This document shows positions 57,706 to 64,000 of a DNA stretch of 64,000 nucleotides, in pieces. The position numbers and the translations under genes are program-made. Below the pieces are notes generated by a model that saw only the letters and a program-made list of their open reading frames with translations, ran no database searches and had not been told where the DNA came from. Position 1 is the stretch's first letter; the number at the start of each line of letters is the position of its first letter. The stretch covers positions 428,219,108 to 428,283,107 of the forward strand of contig CM022303.1 in NCBI GenBank assembly GCA_011799875.1, read 5' to 3'. The DNA comes from Thinopyrum elongatum. Taxonomy: Eukaryota; Streptophyta; Magnoliopsida; Poales; Poaceae.

Positions 57706-58010
57706 TAGCAATGACGCACCAGGGGGTGGTGCGCCATTGCTATGTGTGCCATAGCAATGTGCTGCCAAAAATGCCCACCTCCCCAGGCTTACCAATGGCG
57801 CACCTTTGCCAGGTGCGCCATTGCTATCAGAGGTGCGCCATTGGTAAGCCTGGGGAAGGGGGTGGACCCGGGGAAAAAATAGCAATGGCGCATTGGACTA
57901 AAGGTGCGCCACTACTAAAAAAATAACAATGGCGCACTTGCTTCTGGTGCGCCACTGCTATATAGCAGTGGTGCACCACCACCATGGTGCGCCACTAATA
58001 GGGATATTGG
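57705..58010. repeat. Right subterminal repeats of the CACTA element
   Basis: Repeats of AATGGCGCACC, GGTGCGCCATTGCTAT and GTGCGCCACTA in both orientations, matching 54000-54240. Confidence 0.88.
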
Positions 58011-58036
58011 CTATAGCCATTTTTCTAGTAGTGTCT

Positions 58037-59500
58037 AGCACACATGCCCTCGATATCACCCTCCCTCCATCTCACAGCCATTTACGACTGTTTCCACTAA
58101 CTTTTATCAGAAGCACTCTTCCTCTCACACGCATACGCACACACAATCCCCATCAACCCTTTCTCTATACATAGACCTACCTACGTATCTCCCGCACGCA
58201 CATTATCTTTAGGCCTGTCTCGCACGCATTGTCTCCACCTCTCTTCCTAATTGACGAATATGATTCCAGCAGAGCATTCTGTAGGATGCCCCTTAAAGTT
58301 AGGTTGGATGAATGGTAATATCAGAGAGAAGGGGTTACCTTAGTCCGAGGACCTAGGGTTACAAATCCTAGCCGGCTTTGTCAGTGGACACAGAGTCCTT
58401 CACGACTCTGGTATCTTTGTCTTGTACGACTAGTCCTCCATGGGTCTCCCTAAATGCATCACGGGCCGACCAATGTGGTGCAGGACGGAACCGACCCAAG
58501 GGCCTCACCTCAGCCCACCGGACCTCACGCGGTGACACACCCTCTGCCCCTAGGTCTCGTTATCTTCTCACACCCACACATACCAACACAGACACCACAC
58601 AAAATATTTTCTCCTCATGCCTCTATCCCCTCCCCCCTTGCATGTACACACTCAAGGGCATCTCTCGCCGTGACATCCTATTCGTCTCTCTCTCTCTCTA
58701 GACCTCTTTCATTTCTCATGCACATCTCTCCACGTCGCCCCCCCCCCCGGCGGTCCCTCCATCCATGCCTCTCTCGAATATGTACACATGCCCTCTCTAG
58801 GCCCTACCAAATACGTCAACTACACATTGACACATGTTACATCTTATCACGTACCCCATTGATATACAAAGCCGTCTCTTCACGTTTACTTCGCATACAA
58901 CATTCCTTTTGAATAAAACCACACAAAGTGTGGCCAAAATTTTATTTTAGAATTTCTACATATATACAACATTACAAAGTTATATGGAGTATGAAAGTTA
59001 ATTTGCATTGCATGGTGCACCCAATGATATTTATTCCGCACTATGAATTTATATATTTTTATACTATATATAAAGTTAGTCATAATAAAGAGAAACGAAG
59101 AGATCTCTCTCCATCGCACACACCCCCTCTACGCCCCTTTCACGTACGCACACAAACTATCTCCATGTCCTCTAAAAGTACGCCCCCAACACATTCACGC
59201 ACGTTTCATATTTCTCTCACGATATATACAGTGATGATCATTGCATTTGAAGCGAAAGCATGATACGTACATTGGACTTCAGAATCCACTCATTACGGTC
59301 ACCATTTACGTTTTGTGGTTATTATACAGTCACGGGCTCACCGTACAGCTCTTTATTTGTTCAAGACACGACTAGTTGACCAGTTAAACGCTCCATGTGG
59401 CACCTCTAGTGTTGCATCACATTATCTCACTACCATTGGGCCCACCTGTCGGCGTGTATAAGAATGAAAACAAACGATAAAAAAATATTCGATGGTGGTT
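58037..59500. repeat. CT/CA-rich block, right part (continues 53860-53949)
   Basis: No gene. CT- and CA-rich sequence (CTCTCTCTCTC near 58690, CACGCATACGCACACACA near 58130), then AT-rich (58910-59090), then CT-rich again, then GGGCCCACCTGTCGG (59430) and a GGTTCGAAGTCATGACC phrase. This order resembles the end of copies A and B. Confidence 0.5.
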
Positions 59501-59584
59501 CGAAGTCATGACCGCGGACACAGCGGACAAGGTGGCCTTGTATTGGTATGCTGAGCCGTCTGTTTTAACACACAGGAGCTGGTG

Positions 59585-59770
59585 TGGTAATTATACACAC
59601 ACGCACGCACGCACACAAACTGCATGCACGCAACACTCACACGTACACATGCAGCCACGCACGCACGCAACACTCACACGCACACACGCACGCATGCATG
59701 CACACACCACACGACCAACACACATGCTCACGCTCAAGTGCTCAACCTACACGTGCATGCGCATAGATTA
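59585..59770. repeat. CA / CACGCACG microsatellite-rich tract
   Basis: Interrupted CACACG, ACGCACGC and CATGCA repeats. Open frames here are low-complexity artefacts. Confidence 0.85.
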
Positions 59771-59869
59771 GGCCCTGACAGACACATACACAACCAAGTG
59801 GTTCCCGCACACGGGTTGGAGTCTTGTCGCGCCTGCGTAAATTTGTGTTTATCTTACTTTCTTCCTAAG

Positions 59870-60660
59870 TGACTCACAGGTGGGACCCACAAGGAACATG
59901 GTCAATTTAACCAGTCAACATAGTGCCACGCAGACTATTTGGCTGGTCAACAGAGTGCAATCCGATGTTGAACGGTGAGCAAGTGACCATATAATCACTG
60001 CAAAACATATATAGTGACCGTAATGAGCGTATTGTGAAGTCCGATGACCATATTACGCTTTTTGCTTGAAATACACTGACCGCCAGTGTATTTATCTCTT
60101 CTCTCGCTCTCTCTGTGGAGCCGAGTAAGCCAACGTGCCAGTGCCTAAATTGGCGCATGCCACCCCATTATTGTTGTACTGGTTTCATAAGAGCGAACAA
60201 GCATTCACGTCTACTGTACAAACTGTAGATATGAGTTACAAATGCTATGAAGACGAATACAAATATTTGAATCCACTTTATGCCCAATTTCTCTTTGTGG
60301 GCCCTCCAAATGTACATCTCTACACGTTCTCGCATGTTACATCTAACAACTATGCAATAAAGCACTACTACTACACTCTAACACAATAAATCATATGTGT
60401 TTTTACTTTTACTAGATCTCATATTGTTACTTAATTATTCAGTTTGCATACATAAAAATTGCCTTTGAAATGTATCGCTAGTATCATTTACCGCTCGGGA
60501 AAAATCCCGCCCTTGCCTGTTTAATCAGGTTTGTATCGATGGATCGTGCGAAACAGCAAAACTATAGTAGTACTACAGTACAAGTAACAGTTCACTGGGC
60601 CGCCGTGTCGTGTACTCCTCCATCGTAAGAGTGGAGCGCTCGCTTTCATAAATGTTCTAG
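59870..60660. other. No gene seen
   Basis: Mixed intergenic sequence; the short frame 60135-60389 shows no domain and no splice or codon signal. Confidence 0.4.
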
Positions 60661-60664
60661 TCCC

Positions 60665-60930
60665 TTTCGCCAACATGTGGGACATCAAGCAACCGGGTCC
60701 ACATGCCATACCGAAATAACAGTGCAGAGCAGCAGGAGTAAAGCACCCCGGTCATGGTGCCGGCATAGTAATGAGCAATGGGGCGTCAAATCACAAAGCT
60801 GCACCTTTCCCGCAGTTAAGTTGGAGGGATGAAGTGATGCTAAAAAAAGAAGTTGGAGGGACGAAGCAACCATCATTTCACTCATTGCTGAATCCGCTTC
60901 TCCCTCATCTTCTTCAAGTTAACCACGTGT
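60665..60930 (+). promoter_or_regulatory. Orphan copy of the B3-gene upstream module (copy 4)
   Basis: Contains CAACCGGGTCCACATGCCAT, GGGCGTCAAATCACAAAG, CACCTTTCCCGCAG, AAGTTGGAGGGACGAAGCAA and CATCATTTCACTC, then CTTCTCCCTCATCTTCTTC, in the order of 29070-29340. AAGTTGGAGGGA(C/T)GAAG is duplicated within it. No B3 exon follows. Confidence 0.55.
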
Positions 60931-61369
60931 TGCTTCTGTCGTTGTTCTGCCTCATGTGGGATGCGGATCGGCTTGGTAAATCACTGACACGTGGGACCGC
61001 ATGTTAGCAAACCGCCAGGCCAATGTCCTCTAAAAATAAGAAACCTCCCCCGCCTTCCTCGCGGCAAAATCACCTCCTTTTTACTAATCTTGATATAATT
61101 TTTTAGATCAATATAATTGAGATTTGTATAGATAGCACACAGGAGTAAAACAAAGTGGTACAGTTAAGGGCATCCACAATGTGTAGCCAAATGTGAAAAT
61201 AGCTTTTGGCATCAATGGGAACCATTGTGGAGGGTGCTGCCAAAGCCAAAAAGAGGGAACCGACGCTCCCTATTTGATTGATTGAAGGAATAGAAAAATG
61301 CAACCTCTCTCCTCTTTCTCCCGTGCTTGGACGCATGTATAGTATAGAGCACAGAGTCTACTCCCCTGT

Positions 61370-61490
61370 CCCATCTATCACAAATCACAAAGCAGTGAGG
61401 CGTCAAATCAGAAAGCACGGATGAAGCAACCATCATTTCACTCTTCGCTGACTCTGCTTCTCCATCGTCTTCTTCGAGAAACCACCTTAC
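61370..61490 (+). promoter_or_regulatory. Second orphan copy of the B3-gene upstream module (copy 5, partial)
   Basis: GGCGTCAAATCAGAAAGC, GATGAAGCAACCATCATTTC, CTTCTCCATCGTCTTCTTCG: the right half of the module, about 600 bp after copy 4. Confidence 0.5.
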
Positions 61491-61520
61491 CGCACTAAGC
61501 CGGACGGACGACGCTATTGT

Positions 61521-61634
61521 GTAGTAGTAGTAGTAGTAGTAGCAGTAGCAGTAGCAGTAGCAGTAGCAGTAGCACTAGCAGTAGCAGTAGCAGTAGCAGT
61601 AGCAGTAGCAGTAGTAGTAGTAGTAGTAGTAGTA
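61521..61634. repeat. TAG/CAG trinucleotide microsatellite
   Basis: About 38 units of AGT or AGC with one ACT interruption. Reads as poly-Ser on the plus strand and poly-Thr/Ala on the minus strand; not taken as coding. Confidence 0.95.
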
Positions 61635-61639
61635 CATTT

Positions 61640-62640
61640 ACGCCTCCTTTGGTTCAACGGACTTCCTGGATGCAAAGAAGGCAGTTGTCTCGGCTTGCAG
61701 GCGGCACTTGCGAACAACTTACCATGGTCTCCCTCAATGGTGTGCTCCATCGAACGCACTTCGCCAAAGCCACAACGTTCGAGATATCGTCGACGTCACC
61801 GCAATTGGGAACAAAGTCAAATAGTTACTACCTCCATTTTTTGGTATACAAGGCTGTATCAAAATTACAATTTGCAGAAGGCCACTAACACTAATCAAGG
61901 CAAAATTGATGGGGTTTGACTCATACTAGCAACCAAGGACATTAATATACCCTTGCATGCATGCGAAAGTGAGAAGGTTGGTTTGCATGGCGCTGCATTA
62001 ATCAAGCAACGAGGAGTGAAATGGTTAGCTCTTTGGGTGTTGGCGAAAAAAATACGCATTAATTGACATGTCAAACGAGGATTTGTATCGATCAATCCCG
62101 TGAAGGAAAACCCCGCCTTTCTTTTTTAACACAAGTAGTACTACATACTTGTATCATGTTTGGGTCTAGGCCTTGCATTGCCATACTTTGCCACACATTT
62201 TTGCCAAGCTTGCCTAAAGTTTTTCAAAATGAAAAGGAGGTACACTTGCGCACGACTGTCGCGGTCGCACCGCACCCTCACACAATCGCGCCTGCACGCC
62301 ACAAACCCAACCAAGGGAACGCACCCTCACTGACACGTGCTACCGCATGTGATGAAACCAAACTCAGCCATCCTACCGCTGACACATAATTTTCGTTCAT
62401 ACAGTATGTTTATCCAACCGCATGTTGGGGAAGATCCGTGTGGCCCGGGTAGTGGTCAGTTGGGGAAGAAGAAGAGGTGAGGAAGAAGAAGGGTTAGGAG
62501 ACGTAGGATATTCATCCAATCGCCTGAAATGGTCGACTGACCCAAATGATGAAAGTCAGGCGACTTGCCTAAATATATGTTTCTACACAACAAAAGATCC
62601 CTAAAAACAAAAACATAAAGAAAAACTATCACTACTTGCG
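61640..62640. other. No gene seen
   Basis: Intergenic sequence with a possible MITE end at about 61827 (TACTACCTCCATTTTTTGGT). No coding segment could be supported. Confidence 0.4.
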
Positions 62641-62654
62641 GAACGAGACGGCCT

Positions 62655-63466
62655 CGTCATCTTGGGCTGCCGGCGCGAACCAGCCGTAGCTGCCGACGTG
62701 TGTCTCTGCATCGTGGTTGTCCTCGGCCTCCAGCTACTCATTCACGCAGAGCGTGCGAGCGCTCTGCACGAACGCGAGCACTCCCCGATTCACGTCCATG
62801 ACGTTCGGTTCCGCCTACAGGAGGGCCTCGATGGTAGCGGCATCCGCGCGCTCCGCGTCGAGTTGAGCCTCCGCCGCCCGGTTCAAGTCCAGGACGTCCG
62901 GTTCCGCCTGTAGGAGGGCCTCGATGGCAGCGGCATCCGCGCGCTTCGCGTCAAGTTGAGCCTCCGCCGCCCGGTTCACGTCCACGACAACCGGTTCCGC
63001 CTGCAGGAGGGCCTCGATGGCAACGGCATCCGCGTGCTCCGCAAAAAGTTGAGCCTCCTTCGCCCGGTTCACATCCACGACAATCGGTCCCGCCTGTAGG
63101 AGGGCCTCGATGGCAGCGGCATATGCGCGCTCCGCGTCGAGTTGAGCCTCTGCCTCCTAGTCCTCCTTTAGGATCGCCAGGTTGAACCGCTGGTCCGCCT
63201 GCACCTTGGGGACCCGGACGCCGGCATGAAGTTGACGTCCATCGTCTCATACGCATCGGGGGCCTTCTGCGCCGCGACCTCCGCCATGAACATTGGATCG
63301 GCTTCCTCCTCCTCAGAGCTTGGCCCCAGAGAATTCAGGGATTGGCTCGCCACAAAGCGAGCTTGGGAACGGAGGTCTGTGGCGCCGACCGCCGCCATGA
63401 TTTCTGCGCGGCGCTCCGGCGTCAGCATCTTGTAGTACGTGATCTTGCGGCGCACCATCGCTTTCC
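62655..63466 (-). pseudogene. Decayed protein gene with a 31-residue tandem repeat
   Basis: On the minus strand ATG at about 63460 opens MVRRKITYYKMLTPERRAEI, then an acidic stretch (SSEEEEADPMFMAEVAAQ). After a one-base frame slip near 63230 it reads VRVPKVQADQRFNLAILKED, then TAG, then four 31-residue repeats of the type AEAQLDAERADAAAIEALLQ. A TAG in the last repeat (CTG TAG where the other units have a Gln codon) precedes a tail ending near 62655. Base use is GC-rich with strong third-position bias. The repeats are Ala/Glu/Leu-rich and would form helices. No known domain is recognised. It lies just left of a Helitron 3' end. Confidence 0.5.
62808..63175. repeat. 93-bp tandem repeat, four units
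   Basis: The landmark GAGGGCCTCGATGG starts at 62821, 62914, 63007 and 63100, exactly 93 bp apart each time. 93 bp is 31 codons, so the unit keeps the minus-strand frame. Units differ by about 5-12 substitutions. Confidence 0.92.
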
Positions 63467-63793
63467 AACGAAGTAGGGGATGGCTGATGCGGGCTAGGGG
63501 ATCGAAAGGTGGGGGAATGGGCTGGAGAGGAGGTGTGGTTTTTGGGCAGTGGTGACCGGCCGGCAAGTAGCTGGCGTAGGCCGAGCAGCGAAGGTTCTGG
63601 TGTGAATAGTGGTTCCGGTGACGACCGGTCAATCGGTTTTGACTGTGCGGAGTTTGAAAAGCCGGACGGCTGGATCCTGGAGAGTTGTGGGGTGGGATGG
63701 AACCAAAGTTTTGGAGTTTCACATGGCAAACGTCCGGACCTCCCCGTCGTTCCTGTCGACGAAGAGGCGGTGACTTTGTAAATCTCAAGATGA

Positions 63794-64000
63794 CTAGCAA
63801 GATGCCCGTGCATTGCACGGAACATCAGGATGCATTTTTTTACCAAACACCTGTTGTGATTGACCCATGCAGGAGTAATCCCATGTGTAAAAACTAATGA
63901 TATCTCGAGAATTTCATCGAAAAATGGTATCTCGAGAATATCATCGAAAAATGATATCTCAAGAAAGATGAGAGATAAGGTGAGGAGGAGTGTGGCGCGG
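63794..64000 (-). mobile_element. Helitron 3' end, minus strand, running off the window
   Basis: On the minus strand the element ends CCGTGCAATGCACGGGCATC, TTGCTAG, followed by T. Same hairpin plus CTAG end as 25747-25985. The 5' end lies beyond 64000. GATATCTC(A/G)AGAA(T/A) direct repeats occur at 63899-63965. Confidence 0.75.

Larger units (their letters stand above)
53950..58033. mobile_element. Complete CACTA transposon, 4084 bp
   Basis: Left end CACTACTAGAAAAAGCCC; right end read backwards CACTACTAGAAAAATGGC. TCT flanks both sides (53947-53949 and 58034-58036), the 3-bp duplication of CACTA elements. Both ends carry subterminal arrays of AATGGCGCACC and GGTGCGCCATT in direct and inverted order (about 54000-54240 and 57705-58010). 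I found no CACTA transposase motif inside, so it is probably non-autonomous. It inserted in CT-rich sequence that continues at 58037. Confidence 0.93.

Noticed and set aside
59508..59872. Thr/His-rich frames
   Set aside because: Products of the CA/CACG microsatellite.
61517..61888. Open frame with a long poly-Ser stretch (and poly-Thr on the other strand)
   Set aside because: It is the trinucleotide microsatellite read through; no domain, no start context, open in several frames.
62808..63175. 93-bp array considered as a CRISPR or centromere satellite
   Set aside because: Only four units, coding phase preserved, spacers not unique, and too few and too GC-rich for a satellite.

Overview
The window looks like intergenic and gene-poor chromatin of a large-genome grass, most likely a Triticeae species (wheat, Aegilops, barley or rye group). 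The reasons are nested Ty3/gypsy elements, two TA-flanked Stowaway MITEs, CACTA ends of a style I associate with Triticeae, mini-Helitrons, and genes broken into short exons with GT-AG borders. No bacterial-type operon, CRISPR array or RNA gene was found. Family assignments rest on reading motifs by eye; no database search was possible.

Layout. 1-9267: a minus-strand Ty3/gypsy element (5' LTR at 8727-9267, primer-binding site, leader and decayed gag) whose gag leader is split by a complete, apparently non-autonomous LTR element (1521-8322, LTRs of 482 bp). 9335-18760: a Stowaway MITE, then remains of two tandem minus-strand genes. The one nearest the gypsy element has exons resembling plant En/Spm-type transposase proteins. 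The upstream one carries a 116-bp tandem array in which every unit holds a 30-bp micro-exon. 16751-17400 holds a short decayed plus-strand gene. 18.7-21.1 kb and 23.1-26.1 kb are two diverged copies of one CT-rich block. The second copy has picked up a Stowaway MITE, an array of 240-bp hairpin elements and mini-Helitrons. 27684-28346 is a pseudogene with three in-frame stops.

29.1-48.0 kb is the core of the window: two neighbouring plus-strand genes that each encode two B3-like DNA-binding domains (REM-like). The first is split inside its last coding exon by a 13.4-kb Tekay/Del-type chromovirus (32209-45637) with unusually long 4.2-kb LTRs and a perfect TTTCT target duplication. Across the insertion the reading frame rejoins exactly. 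The second gene (46623-48042) is intact apart from one frameshift. The sequence upstream of these genes recurs in recognisable form at about 26.9, 29.1, 46.4, 60.7 and 61.4 kb, which suggests an eroded array of B3 genes.

48.0-52.0 kb is CACTA-derived repeat sequence ending in a clear CACTA terminus at 51964. 53950-58033 is a complete 4.1-kb CACTA element (3-bp TCT duplication, subterminal hairpin repeats, captured exon-like pieces) inserted in another CT-rich block. 59-62.6 kb is microsatellites and relics. 62.66-63.47 kb is a decayed minus-strand ORF with four 93-bp (31-codon) tandem repeats, and the window ends inside a Helitron whose 3' end is at 63794.
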